Positions 40,561 through 51,778 of a DNA stretch of 64,000 nucleotides are shown one piece after another. The position numbers were made by a program, and so were the translations under genes. Each line of letters starts with the position of its first letter. Within the stretch, counting starts at the first letter, position 1. Under the pieces are notes generated by a model. That model ran no database searches. It was not told where the DNA came from and saw nothing but the letters and a program-made list of their open reading frames with translations. Origin of the DNA: Castellaniella sp035707805 (GTDB taxonomy: Bacteria > Pseudomonadota > Gammaproteobacteria > Burkholderiales > Burkholderiaceae_B). The DNA lies in the NCBI GenBank assembly GCA_035707805.1, contig DASSTS010000051.1:62001-126000 (forward strand), written 5' to 3'.

Positions 40561-41922
40561 ATGAGCATCTCCGAGACCCTGGCACGCAGCGACATCGCCT
40601 ACCAGTTCCATTCCTATACCAACGCGCAGCGCCACCGAGAGGAAGGCCCTTGCATCATGTCCCGCGGCGAAGGGATCTACGTCTACGACACCGACGGCAA
40701 GCAGTACATCGAAGGCATGTCGGGGCTCTGGAGCGTCGCCGTGGGCTTCAGCGAGCCGCGTCTGGCCGAGGCCGCGCGCCGCCAGATGGAGCACCTGCCC
40801 TTCTATCACACGTTCAGCCACAAATCGAACGTACCCTCGATCGAGCTGGCCGAAAAGCTGGTTTCGCTCACGGGCGGGCGCATGGCCCAGGCCTTCTTCA
40901 CCAACTCCGGATCCGAGGCCAACGACACCATCGTCAAGATGGTCTGGTACTACAACAACGCCCTCGGCCGCCCGGAAAAGAAAAAGATCATCGCGCGCCA
41001 GCGCGGCTATCACGGGGTGACAGTGGCCTCGGCCAGCCTGACGGGCCTGGCCGGCAACCACCGCGACTTCGACCTGCCCCTGCCGCAGATCCGTCATGTG
41101 CGCTGCCCGCACTGGTACCGCGAAGGCCTGCCGGACGAAAGCGAGACCGCGTTCGCCGACCGCCTGGCCGCCGAACTCGAGGCGCTGATCCTGAAGGAAG
41201 GGCCGGAGACCGTGGCGGCCTTCATCGGCGAGCCGGTCATGGGCGCGGGCGGCGTGATCATCCCGCCGGAAACCTACTGGCCCAAGATGCAGGCGGTGTG
41301 CCGCAAGTACGACGTGCTGGTGATCGCGGACGAGGTCATCACGGGCTTCGGGCGCACGGGCCGCATGTTCGCCTCGGACCTGTTCGGCATCGAGCCCGAT
41401 TTCATGACCCTGTCCAAGCAGCTGACCTCGTCCTACATGCCGCTGGCCGCGGTGCTGATGAACGAGAAAGTCGCCTCGGTGCTGGCGCGCCACAGCGGCG
41501 AGCTGGGTTCTTTCGGGCACGGCTACACGGCCAGCGGCCATCCCGTGGCCGCCGCCGTGGCGCTGGAGAACATCCGCATCATCGAAGAGCGCGGCCTGGT
41601 GGACAACGCCGCCCGCGTCGGCGCCGTCCTGCAGCGCCGCCTGCGCGAGCTGGCCGATCATCCCCTGGTGGGCGAGGTCCGCGGGGTCGGCCTGATCGCG
41701 GCGGTGGAACTGGTGGCCGACAAGGCCGCGCGCACGCCCTTCGATCCCCTGGGCAAGGCGGGCGCCCTGCTGGTGCGCCAGGCGCAGGACAACGGACTGA
41801 TCCTGCGCGGCATCCAGGACAGCCTGGCGTTCTGCCCGCCGCTGATCATCACGGAACCGCAGGTCGAGATGCTGGCGGACCGTTTCGCCCAGTCTCTGGA
41901 GCAGGTGTCGCGCACGCTGTAG
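40561..41922 (+). CDS. Class III omega-aminotransferase (putrescine/beta-alanine:pyruvate type)
   Basis: A 453-residue PLP enzyme. SGSEANDTIVKMVWYYNN binds the cofactor phosphate, Asp257 in DEVITGFGRTGRMF pairs with the PLP nitrogen, and Lys286 in LSKQLTSSYMPLAAVL forms the Schiff base. The overall pattern (QFHSYTNAQRHREEGP, GLWSVAVGFSEPRLAEAA, RQRGYHGVTVASASLTG) matches omega-amino acid/putrescine:pyruvate transaminases. It starts 24 bp after the MocR gene, suggesting one operon that degrades the amine imported by the adjacent transporter. Its last 74 bp overlap the LysR gene on the other strand. Confidence 0.9.
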   Translation: MSISETLARSDIAYQFHSYTNAQRHREEGPCIMSRGEGIYVYDTDGKQYIEGMSGLWSVAVGFSEPRLAEAARRQMEHLPFYHTFSHKSNVPSIELAEKLVSLTGGRMAQAFFTNSGSEANDTIVKMVWYYNNALGRPEKKKIIARQRGYHGVTVASASLTGLAGNHRDFDLPLPQIRHVRCPHWYREGLPDESETAFADRLAAELEALILKEGPETVAAFIGEPVMGAGGVIIPPETYWPKMQAVCRKYDVLVIADEVITGFGRTGRMFASDLFGIEPDFMTLSKQLTSSYMPLAAVLMNEKVASVLARHSGELGSFGHGYTASGHPVAAAVALENIRIIEERGLVDNAARVGAVLQRRLRELADHPLVGEVRGVGLIAAVELVADKAARTPFDPLGKAGALLVRQAQDNGLILRGIQDSLAFCPPLIITEPQVEMLADRFAQSLEQVSRTL

Positions 41923-42817
41923 CCGCGGCGCGGGGGCTGGCGTCGCGCGCCTGCGCCGTCAGCCAGTCCCGGAACTGCGCGAGGACCGGCAGGCCGGCCT
42001 TGCGTTCCGGCACGATCAGGTGAAAGGCACGCTGGCCGGGGCCGCTGTGCGGATTCAGCACGTGCAGCCGGCCCTGGTCCAGTTCCTGCTGGATCAGGAA
42101 GGGCGGGATCAGGGCCACGCCCAGCCCGTCGCTGGCGGCCTGGGACAGCATCGAGAACAGTTCCAGCTGCATGCCGGCCATGTCGGCGCGGGCCGGCACG
42201 CCCGCCGACGCGAACCAGTCGCGCCACGCGGTGGGCCGGGTGCTCTGCTGCAGCAGGGGCAGCTCGGCGATGCGGGCGGCGTCCAGCGGGCCGCGGGCGA
42301 GGGCGGGGCTGCAGACCGGGACCGGGTTCTCGTGCATCAGGAAATGGGCGCGGGTGCCGGGCCAGCCCGGGTCGCCCGAATAGATGGCCGCGTCGAACTC
42401 CGTCTCGTCGAACAGGAAGGGGCGCGTGCGGGTGGACATGTTCACCTGCAGGCCGGGGCACCGGCACCGCGGATCCGCCAGCCTGGGCAGCAGCCAGCGG
42501 GTGGCGAAGGTCGGGACCACCGCCAGCTCCACGACGCCGCCGCCCTGGTGCGCCATGATGGACAGCGTGTCGCGCTCGATCGCGTCGAGCTGGCGGCGCA
42601 CCAGCCGCCCGTAGCGCTCGCCCGCGTCCGTGAGCCGCACGCCGCGGCGTACGCGGTTGAAGAGCGGCACGCCCACGAAGGATTCCAGCGCCGCGATCTG
42701 CCGGCAGATCGCGCCCTGCGTGAGCGAGAGTTCCCGGGCGGCGTGGGTGAAGCTTTCGTGCCGGGCGGCCGCCTCGAAGGCCTGCAGCGCCGTGGTGCTG
42801 GGAAGTCGTTTGCGCAT
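41849..42817 (-). CDS. LysR-family regulator (GcvA-like), probable regulator of glutarate degradation
   Basis: A 322-residue LTTR. The HTH is at residues ~5-62 (PSTTALQAFEAAARHESFTHAARELSLTQGAICRQIAALESFVGVPLF), followed by the substrate-binding domain. ATG 42817 is preferred; a GTG at 42838 is in frame upstream. It is divergent from gcdH, with an ATATCG-N13-CGATAT dyad between them, which is the standard LTTR arrangement, so glutarate or glutaryl-CoA is the likely inducer. The low-complexity C-terminal tail (ASPRAAATACATPAPETGR...) overlaps the convergent aminotransferase gene by 74 bp and may be partly non-native. Confidence 0.88.
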   Translation of the reverse strand: MRKRLPSTTALQAFEAAARHESFTHAARELSLTQGAICRQIAALESFVGVPLFNRVRRGVRLTDAGERYGRLVRRQLDAIERDTLSIMAHQGGGVVELAVVPTFATRWLLPRLADPRCRCPGLQVNMSTRTRPFLFDETEFDAAIYSGDPGWPGTRAHFLMHENPVPVCSPALARGPLDAARIAELPLLQQSTRPTAWRDWFASAGVPARADMAGMQLELFSMLSQAASDGLGVALIPPFLIQQELDQGRLHVLNPHSGPGQRAFHLIVPERKAGLPVLAQFRDWLTAQARDASPRAAATACATPAPETGRNGPPASRPAVP

Positions 42818-42852
42818 CTCGAAGTGATGAAAATTCACAGATAGTGCAGTTT

Positions 42853-42877
42853 ATATCGGTTGTCCCGTACGCGATAT
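42853..42877. promoter_or_regulatory. LysR-type operator upstream of gcdH
   Basis: The dyad ATATCG-N13-CGATAT includes the T-N11-A pattern expected of LysR-family sites. It lies about 50 bp before the gcdH start and 36 bp from the LysR start. Confidence 0.6.
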
Positions 42878-42927
42878 CTTATTAGCATGCTGAACAATCA
42901 CTTCAAAAACGATTCAGGAGCCTTTCC

Positions 42928-44115
42928 ATGTCTTCGTCACGCCCCCAATTCCAGTGGCTCGATCCCCTGTTGCTGGATCAGCAGTTGACCGATACCGAAC
43001 GCATGGTGCGGGATGCCGCCCGGGACTACTGCCAGGGCCGCCTGCTGCCGCGCGTCCAGGAAGCCTTCCGCCACGAGAAGACCGATACGGACATCTTCCG
43101 GGAAATGGGCGAACTCGGCTTGCTGGGCGCGACGATTCCCGAGCAGTACGGCGGCGCCGGCATGAACTACGTCTGCTACGGCCTGATCGCCCGCGAGGTC
43201 GAGCGGGTGGATTCGGGCTACCGGTCCATGATGAGCGTGCAGAGCTCGCTGGTCATGGTGCCCATCAACGCTTTCGGCACCGCGGCCCAGAAGGAAAAGT
43301 ACCTGCCCAAGCTCGCCACGGGCGAATGGATCGGCTGCTTTGGCTTGACCGAGCCCGACCACGGCTCCGATCCGGGCTCCATGGCGACCCGGGCGCGCAA
43401 GGCCGAGGGCGGCTACCGCCTCACGGGAGCCAAGACCTGGATCACCAACAGCCCGATTGCCGACGTGTTCGTCGTCTGGGCCAAGGACGAGGCCGGCGAC
43501 ATCCGCGGCTTCATCCTGGAAAAAGGCTGGAAGGGCCTGTCGGCGCCGGCGATCCACGGCAAGGTCGGCCTGCGGGCCTCGATCACCGGCGAGATCGTGC
43601 TCGACGACGTCTTCGTCCCCGAGGAAAACGCCTTTCCCGAGGTGCGCGGGCTCAAGGGTCCCTTCACCTGCCTGAATTCCGCGCGCTTCGGCATCGCCTG
43701 GGGCGCCCTGGGCGCGGCCGAGGCCTGCTACGAGACCGCGCGCCAGTACGTGCTGGACCGCAAGCAGTTCGGCCGTCCGCTGGCGGCCAACCAGCTGATC
43801 CAGAAAAAGCTCGCCGACATGCTCACGGAGATCACCCTGGGCCTGCAATCGGTGCTGCGCGTGGGCCGGCTGAAGGACGAGGGCCAGGCGCCGGTCGAGA
43901 TCACCTCCATCATCAAGCGCAATTCCTGCGGCAAGGCGCTGGACATCGCCCGCACGGCGCGCGACATGCTGGGCGGCAACGGCATCTCGGACGAGTTCTG
44001 CATCGCCCGCCACTTGGTGAACCTGGAAGTGGTGAACACCTACGAGGGCACGCACGACGTGCACGCCCTGATCCTCGGGCGCGCCATCACCGGCATCGCG
44101 GCGTTCGCCAACTGA
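42928..44115 (+). CDS. gcdH: Glutaryl-CoA dehydrogenase
   Basis: A 395-residue acyl-CoA dehydrogenase that oxidises and decarboxylates glutaryl-CoA to crotonyl-CoA. It has the GCDH-specific N-terminus (QFQWLDPLLLDQQLTDTERMVRDAARDYCQ), GCFGLTEPDHGSDPGSM, TGAKTWITNSPIADVFVVWAK and the catalytic Glu373 in NTYEGTHDVHALILGRAITG. AGGAG precedes the ATG. It is followed 10 bp later by a CoA-transferase, together forming the lower lysine/glutarate pathway. Confidence 0.96.
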   Translation: MSSSRPQFQWLDPLLLDQQLTDTERMVRDAARDYCQGRLLPRVQEAFRHEKTDTDIFREMGELGLLGATIPEQYGGAGMNYVCYGLIAREVERVDSGYRSMMSVQSSLVMVPINAFGTAAQKEKYLPKLATGEWIGCFGLTEPDHGSDPGSMATRARKAEGGYRLTGAKTWITNSPIADVFVVWAKDEAGDIRGFILEKGWKGLSAPAIHGKVGLRASITGEIVLDDVFVPEENAFPEVRGLKGPFTCLNSARFGIAWGALGAAEACYETARQYVLDRKQFGRPLAANQLIQKKLADMLTEITLGLQSVLRVGRLKDEGQAPVEITSIIKRNSCGKALDIARTARDMLGGNGISDEFCIARHLVNLEVVNTYEGTHDVHALILGRAITGIAAFAN

Positions 44116-44125
44116 GGAGCCCGCC

Positions 44126-45397
44126 ATGGCGATGCCGCAGGATGCTTCTTCGTCCGGTCCCGGCGCCGCGCGCCCGGCCGGCGCGCTGTCCCATATCCGC
44201 GTGCTGGACCTGTCGCGGGTCCTGGCCGGCCCCTGGGCCACACAGATCCTGGGCGACCTGGGGGCGGACGTCATCAAGATCGAGCGGCCGGGCGCGGGCG
44301 ACGACACCCGCGGCTGGGGGCCGCCCTGGATGCCGGACGCGCAGGGCGCCGATTCGCGCGTGGCCGCCTACTACCTGTGCGCCAACCGCAACAAGCGCTC
44401 GGTCACGGTGGACATGGCCACGCCGCAGGGCCAGGACCTGATCCGCCAGCTGGCGTGCCGGTCCGACGTGCTGGTCGAGAACTTCAAGGCGGGCGGCCTG
44501 AGCCGCTACGGCCTGGACTACGAGAGCCTGCGCGCCCTCAATCCGCGCCTGGTGTACTGCTCGATCACAGGCTTCGGCCAGACCGGGCCCTATGCGGCCC
44601 GCGCCGGCTACGATTTCCTGGTCCAGGGGCTGGGCGGCCTGATGAGCGTCACCGGCCGCCCGGACGGCGAGGCCGGCGGCGGCCCGATGAAGGTCGGGGT
44701 CGCCCTGACGGACATCCTGACCGGCCTGTACGCGGCCAATGCCATCCAGGCGGCGCTGGCCGCCCGCGAGCGCACCGGGGCGGGGCAGCACGTCGACATG
44801 GCGCTGCTGGACGTGCAGGTGGCCTGCCTGGCCAACCAGGCGATGAACTACCTGGCCACCGGCCGCAGCCCGGGCCGCCTGGGCAATGCCCACCCCAGCA
44901 TCGTGCCCTACCAGGATTTCCCCACGGCGGACGGCTACATGATCCTGGCCATCGGCAACGACGGCCAGTTCGCCCGTTTCTGCGACGAGGCCGGCCGGCC
45001 GGACCTGGCCTTGGACGGGCGCTTCGCCACCAACCGGGCGCGGGTGGAACATCGCGACGCGCTGATCCCGATCCTGAGGCACCTGACCACGGCGCGGACC
45101 ACCGCACAGTGGGTCCGGGCGCTGGAATCACGCGCGGTGCCCTGCGGGCCCATCAACGCGATGGAGCAGGTGTTCCAGGATCCCCAGGTGCTGGCCCGCG
45201 GGCTGCGCATCGAGCTGCCGCATGCCGAGGCCGGCCCGGTGCCGCTGGTGGCCAGCCCGATCCGGCTGTCGGAGACGCCGGTGGACTACCGCCTGGCGCC
45301 GCCCGCCCTGGGCGAACATACCGCCCAGGTGCTGGAAGAGCTGCTGGATCTCGGCCCGGACACCATTGCCGGCCTGAAGGCCGGCGGCGTCATCTGA
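44126..45397 (+). CDS. Class III (CaiB/BaiF) CoA-transferase, probably succinyl-CoA:glutarate
   Basis: A 423-residue family III CoA-transferase. The N-terminal HIRVLDLSRVLAGPWATQILGDLGADVIKIERP signature is followed by YCSITGFGQTGPYAARAGYDFLVQGLGGLMSVTG, and the catalytic Asp196 lies in VGVALTDILTGLYAANA. Beside gcdH the likely role is activation of glutarate to glutaryl-CoA, like human SUGCT and bacterial GcdG-type enzymes; this is inferred from context. GAGGAG gives a good ribosome binding site. Confidence 0.88.
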   Translation: MAMPQDASSSGPGAARPAGALSHIRVLDLSRVLAGPWATQILGDLGADVIKIERPGAGDDTRGWGPPWMPDAQGADSRVAAYYLCANRNKRSVTVDMATPQGQDLIRQLACRSDVLVENFKAGGLSRYGLDYESLRALNPRLVYCSITGFGQTGPYAARAGYDFLVQGLGGLMSVTGRPDGEAGGGPMKVGVALTDILTGLYAANAIQAALAARERTGAGQHVDMALLDVQVACLANQAMNYLATGRSPGRLGNAHPSIVPYQDFPTADGYMILAIGNDGQFARFCDEAGRPDLALDGRFATNRARVEHRDALIPILRHLTTARTTAQWVRALESRAVPCGPINAMEQVFQDPQVLARGLRIELPHAEAGPVPLVASPIRLSETPVDYRLAPPALGEHTAQVLEELLDLGPDTIAGLKAGGVI

Positions 45398-45398
45398 G

Positions 45399-47771
<2,373 letters not shown>

Positions 47772-47879
47772 GAATGCGTCTTAAAATACGAGGATCAAGC
47801 GGCGCATTTTGCCATAGTGTGCGCCGCATCAAGAAATCCCCGGCGTATGATTCCCGGGACCCTTCCGGCTTTCTTTCCC

Positions 47880-49892
47880 ATGTTGAGCGACGATCTGAAC
47901 GAGGTATTCGGCCCTGGCGGCCCGCTGGCGCGGCAGTTGCCGTCCTATGCGCCGCGCGAGGCCCAGGTGGCCCTGTCCTCGGCCATCCAGGCCGCGGTCG
48001 AATCCGGCCAGGTCCTCATCGCCGAGGCGGGCACCGGCACCGGCAAGACCTGGGCGTATCTGGTGCCCGCCTTCCTCTCGGGCGGCAAGGTCCTGATCTC
48101 GACCGGGACCCGCACGCTGCAGGACCAGCTGTTCCGCCGGGACATCCCGCGCCTGCGCGAGGCGCTGGCCCTGCCGGTGGACGTGGCCCTGCTCAAGGGT
48201 CGCGGCAACTACGTCTGCCACTATCATCTGCAGCGCCTGGAGGGCGACGAGCGCGCCCTGAAATCCCGCGAGGAGATCGGCCAGCTGCGCCAGATCCGCC
48301 AGTTCGTCCAGGTCAGCGGCACCGGGGACAAGGCAGACCTGCCCACGGTGCCCGAGACGGCCGACCTCTGGAACCGGGTGACCTCCACCCGCGAGAACTG
48401 CCTGGGCCAGGACTGTCCCTTCGTGCGCGACTGCTTTTTGCTGAAGGCCCGGCGCCACGCCCAGGAGGCCGACGTCGTGGTCGTCAACCACGCGCTGTTC
48501 ATGGCGGACCTGGCCCTGCGCGAGGAGGGCATCCCCGATCTCCTGCCCGAAACCGGGCTGGTGGTGTTCGACGAGGCGCACCAGCTGCCCGAGACCGCGA
48601 CCCGGTTCCTGGGCCAGAGCGTGTCGCTGCACCAGATCCTGGACTGCGCGCGGCAGTCCGAGGCCGCCGGCCTGGCGCAGGCGCGCGAGGCCACCCGCTG
48701 GACGGACCTCTGCCAGGCGGTGGAATCCGCCGCGCGCGAGCTGCGTCTGGTCAGCGCCCCGGTGGGCGCGATGCCGGGCGGGCGCGCCACGTTCGACCAG
48801 ATCCCGGCGCCCGGGGAATTCGACCCGGCGCTGGAGCGCCTGATCCAGGCGCTGGACGCGCTGGCCGAGTCCCTGGGCACCCAGGAGGAACGCCACCCCG
48901 ACCTGGCGGCGGCGGCGCGTTCGGCGCGCTCGCTGCGCGCCCGCCTGCTGCAGTGGGCGCAGCCGCCGCGCGGCGAGCCCGAGCCCGCCGACCAGGCGGC
49001 TGTGCGCTGGATCGAGCACAGCCAGCATTCCGTGCGGCTGCACCGGGCGCCCCTGTCGGTGGCGCGGATCTTTTCGGGATTCCGGCGGCCTGGACAGGCC
49101 TGGGTGCTGACCTCGGCCACCTTGTCCGTGCGCGGCGATTTCGGTCATTTCCAGCACCAGCTGGGGCTGCACGACGCGCAGACCGCCAGCTGGACCTCGC
49201 CGTTCGACTATCCGGCGCAGGGCCTGCTGTACGTGCCGCGGACCTTGCCCTGGCCCAACGATCCGGGTTTCACCGAGGCCTTCGCCCGCGCGCTGCTGCC
49301 GCTGGTCGACGCCTGCGCCGGCGGCGTGCTGGTCCTGTGCACGACTCTGCGGGCCGTGGACCGGGTGGCCGACCACCTGTTGCGCGGCATGCTGTCCTCG
49401 GACCGTCCGGTCATGCGCCAGGGCGAGGCCACCCGGGGCGTCCTGCTCGAACGTTTCCGCTCGGCCGGCAATGCCGTGCTGGTGGGCAGCACGAGCTTCT
49501 GGGAAGGCATCGACGTGCCGGGCGACGCGCTGACGCTCGTGGCCATCGACAAGCTGCCCTTCGCGCCGCCCGACGATCCCGTGCTCGAGGCCCGCCTGAA
49601 CGCCTGCCGCACCGAGGGCGGCAACCCGTTCATGGAATACCAGCTGCCCCAGGCGGCGCTGCTGCTGAAACAGGGCGCGGGACGCCTGATCCGGACCGAA
49701 CGGGATTGGGGGGTGTTGATGGTGGGTGACGGCCGCCTGGTGGACAAGCCCTACGGCCGGCTGCTGTGGCAGGGGCTGCCGCCCTTTGCGCGCACGCGCG
49801 ATGCGGCCGTGGCGGTGGATTTTCTGGCGCATCCGCCCGCACAGCCCGAGCGCGCGCCGGCGCTGGATGCCGAGGGTCCGGCGTCGCCTTGA
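47880..49892 (+). CDS. DinG/YoaA-family ATP-dependent DNA helicase
   Basis: A 670-residue superfamily 2 Fe-S helicase (XPD-like). Walker A is EAGTGTGKTWAYL (residues 49-61), the DEAH box is VVFDEAHQLPET, and the Fe-S cysteines are in NYVCHYH and ENCLGQDCPFVRDC. Motif VI-like sequences (QGAGRLIRTERDWG) close the C-terminal motor domain. The length fits YoaA-type proteins. An alternative ATG at 47847 exists. Probable roles are unwinding of forked or RNA-DNA structures in DNA repair. Confidence 0.92.
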   Translation: MLSDDLNEVFGPGGPLARQLPSYAPREAQVALSSAIQAAVESGQVLIAEAGTGTGKTWAYLVPAFLSGGKVLISTGTRTLQDQLFRRDIPRLREALALPVDVALLKGRGNYVCHYHLQRLEGDERALKSREEIGQLRQIRQFVQVSGTGDKADLPTVPETADLWNRVTSTRENCLGQDCPFVRDCFLLKARRHAQEADVVVVNHALFMADLALREEGIPDLLPETGLVVFDEAHQLPETATRFLGQSVSLHQILDCARQSEAAGLAQAREATRWTDLCQAVESAARELRLVSAPVGAMPGGRATFDQIPAPGEFDPALERLIQALDALAESLGTQEERHPDLAAAARSARSLRARLLQWAQPPRGEPEPADQAAVRWIEHSQHSVRLHRAPLSVARIFSGFRRPGQAWVLTSATLSVRGDFGHFQHQLGLHDAQTASWTSPFDYPAQGLLYVPRTLPWPNDPGFTEAFARALLPLVDACAGGVLVLCTTLRAVDRVADHLLRGMLSSDRPVMRQGEATRGVLLERFRSAGNAVLVGSTSFWEGIDVPGDALTLVAIDKLPFAPPDDPVLEARLNACRTEGGNPFMEYQLPQAALLLKQGAGRLIRTERDWGVLMVGDGRLVDKPYGRLLWQGLPPFARTRDAAVAVDFLAHPPAQPERAPALDAEGPASP

Positions 49893-49914
49893 GGGCGGGG
49901 CCGGCCCGGACCGC

Positions 49915-50754
49915 CTACAACCAGTTGATGGGGTTCCAGTAGCTCTTGGGCTCGTCCAGGCCCTGCTTGTAGTATTTGCTGTCCGGGAAGTTCTTGTCCA
50001 GGACGCGCTTGGCGTCGTCGGCGAGGCTGGGCAGGTCCAGTTTCTGATAGCTGAGCATCATCAGGTACAGGGCCTTTTCCACGATGGGTGCGCCCTCGAA
50101 GTCCGTCACCACGGTCTGCGCCCGGTTGGCCGCGGCGACATAGGCGCCGCGCTCGTAGTAGTACTGGGCGATGTGGACTTCGTTCTCGGCGATCGTGTTG
50201 ACCAGCCAGGCGGCCCGCTTGCGGGCATCGGGGGCGTAGCGGCTGTCCGGATAGCGCTTGATGAGCTCGTTGAAGGCCTCGTAGGATTCGCGCAGGCCCC
50301 TGGGGTCGCGCTCGCTGGGATCCTGGCGCGTGATGTTGGACAGGATGGCGCTGGGCGGGGTGAAGGTGATCATGCCCTTCAGGTAGAGCATGTAGTCCGT
50401 TCCGGGGTGGTTGGGATACTGCTGCATGAAGCGGTCGATGGCCGCCTTGGCTTGCTCGGGTTCCTCGTCCTTCCAGTTGACGTAGGCCTGGTCGATCAGC
50501 GCCTGCTGGGCGTAGATGCCGAAGGGATAGCGGGCCTCGAGGGCCTCGAGGTGGGTGCGCGCGTCGGACCAGTTGCCCGATCCCATGTCGGTGCGGGCCT
50601 GGCTGTACAGGCGCTCGGCGCTCCAGCCGGCGGTGGGGTCCACCTTGCTGGAGGTCGAGCTGCAGCCCGCCACGAGCGCCAGGCACAGGCCCGCCAGGGC
50701 CAGCCGGGCGGCGGATGGCAGGGACTTCAGGAAAACAGGTGCATGCACGGCCAC
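49915..50754 (-). CDS. bamD: Outer-membrane assembly lipoprotein BamD
   Basis: A 279-residue lipoprotein. The signal peptide ends in the lipobox LVAGC with Cys31 as the lipidation site. Five TPR-like repeats follow, including LYSQARTDMGSGNWSDARTHLEALEARYPFG, with WNPINWL at the C-terminus. BamD is an essential BAM component that recruits substrates to BamA. It starts with GTG, with AAGGA just upstream. It is divergent from rluD across 55 bp, a conserved bamD/rluD/pgeF neighbourhood. Confidence 0.95.
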   Translation of the reverse strand: MAVHAPVFLKSLPSAARLALAGLCLALVAGCSSTSSKVDPTAGWSAERLYSQARTDMGSGNWSDARTHLEALEARYPFGIYAQQALIDQAYVNWKDEEPEQAKAAIDRFMQQYPNHPGTDYMLYLKGMITFTPPSAILSNITRQDPSERDPRGLRESYEAFNELIKRYPDSRYAPDARKRAAWLVNTIAENEVHIAQYYYERGAYVAAANRAQTVVTDFEGAPIVEKALYLMMLSYQKLDLPSLADDAKRVLDKNFPDSKYYKQGLDEPKSYWNPINWL

Positions 50755-50809
50755 GGGGCATCCTTGATCAAGGTGTTAGCATTGTCGGCAGATTATATGA
50801 TTTGTCGCC

Positions 50810-51778
50810 ATGTCTGACACAGAGTTTGCCACGGAGGACGTCGGCCCCGACGAGCCCGAATCATTCGAACTGCCGCTGCAGGCCTTGCCCGACCGGCTCG
50901 ACAAGGTGCTCGCCCGGCTGCTGCCCCAGCATTCGCGCAGCCGCCTGCAGACCTGGATCGAGGACGGGCACGTGCGGGTGGACGGGGCCGTTGGCCGCAT
51001 CCGCACCCGGGTGGGGCCGGGCGCCCGCATCCAGGTCTGGCCTCAGCAAGCGCCCGAAGACCTGGCCTTCGTGCCCGAGCCGGTCGACTTCCGGGTCGTC
51101 GCCGATTCGGCCGCCTGGATCGTGGTGGACAAGCCGGCCGGCCTGGTGACCCATCCAGGCGCGGGCAACTGGCACGGCACGCTCCTGAACGGCCTGCTGC
51201 ACCGCTATCCTGAATTGCTGCACGTGGCGCGCGCCGGCATCGTCCACCGCCTGGACAAGGACACCTCGGGGCTGCTGGTGGTCGCGCGCACCGAGGTCGC
51301 CCAGACCGCCCTGGTGCGCCAGCTGCAGGCCCGGACCGTCAAGCGCGAATACAGCGCCCTGGCGCACGGCGCCCTGGCGGGCGGGGGCACGGTCGATGCG
51401 CCCATCGGCCGGGACGCGCGAGTGCCCGTGCGCATGAGCGCGGACCGCCCCATTGCCGCCAAGCCGGCCGTCACGCATTATGCCGTCGAGGCGGTCGGCC
51501 GCTGCGACGGCCAGCCGGTGTCCGCGGTCGCGTGCCGGCTGGAGACCGGCCGCACGCACCAGATCCGGGTACACCTGTCGCTGCTGAAGCATCCGCTGCT
51601 GGGCGACACGCTCTACGGCGGGCGCGCGCTGGCCGGGGCCGAACGCCAGATGCTGCATGCGCGCGCGCTGGCGTTCGAGGACCCGGCCACCGGACGGCAG
51701 CAGTCCTTCACGGCCGAGCCGCCGGCCGATTTCCAGGCCGTGCGCGGCCGCATCGACTGGAGCGCGGCCGAGCCATGA
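50810..51778 (+). CDS. rluD: 23S rRNA pseudouridine synthase RluD
   Basis: A 322-residue RsuA/RluA-family enzyme. An S4 RNA-binding domain occupies residues ~24-80 (RLDKVLARLLPQHSRSRLQTWIEDGHVRVDG). The catalytic Asp149 is in HRLDKDTSGLLVVA, and the LETGRTHQIRVHL and GDTLYGG motifs are present. It modifies helix 69 of 23S rRNA (positions 1911/1915/1917 in E. coli numbering). It overlaps pgeF by 4 bp. Confidence 0.94.
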   Translation: MSDTEFATEDVGPDEPESFELPLQALPDRLDKVLARLLPQHSRSRLQTWIEDGHVRVDGAVGRIRTRVGPGARIQVWPQQAPEDLAFVPEPVDFRVVADSAAWIVVDKPAGLVTHPGAGNWHGTLLNGLLHRYPELLHVARAGIVHRLDKDTSGLLVVARTEVAQTALVRQLQARTVKREYSALAHGALAGGGTVDAPIGRDARVPVRMSADRPIAAKPAVTHYAVEAVGRCDGQPVSAVACRLETGRTHQIRVHLSLLKHPLLGDTLYGGRALAGAERQMLHARALAFEDPATGRQQSFTAEPPADFQAVRGRIDWSAAEP

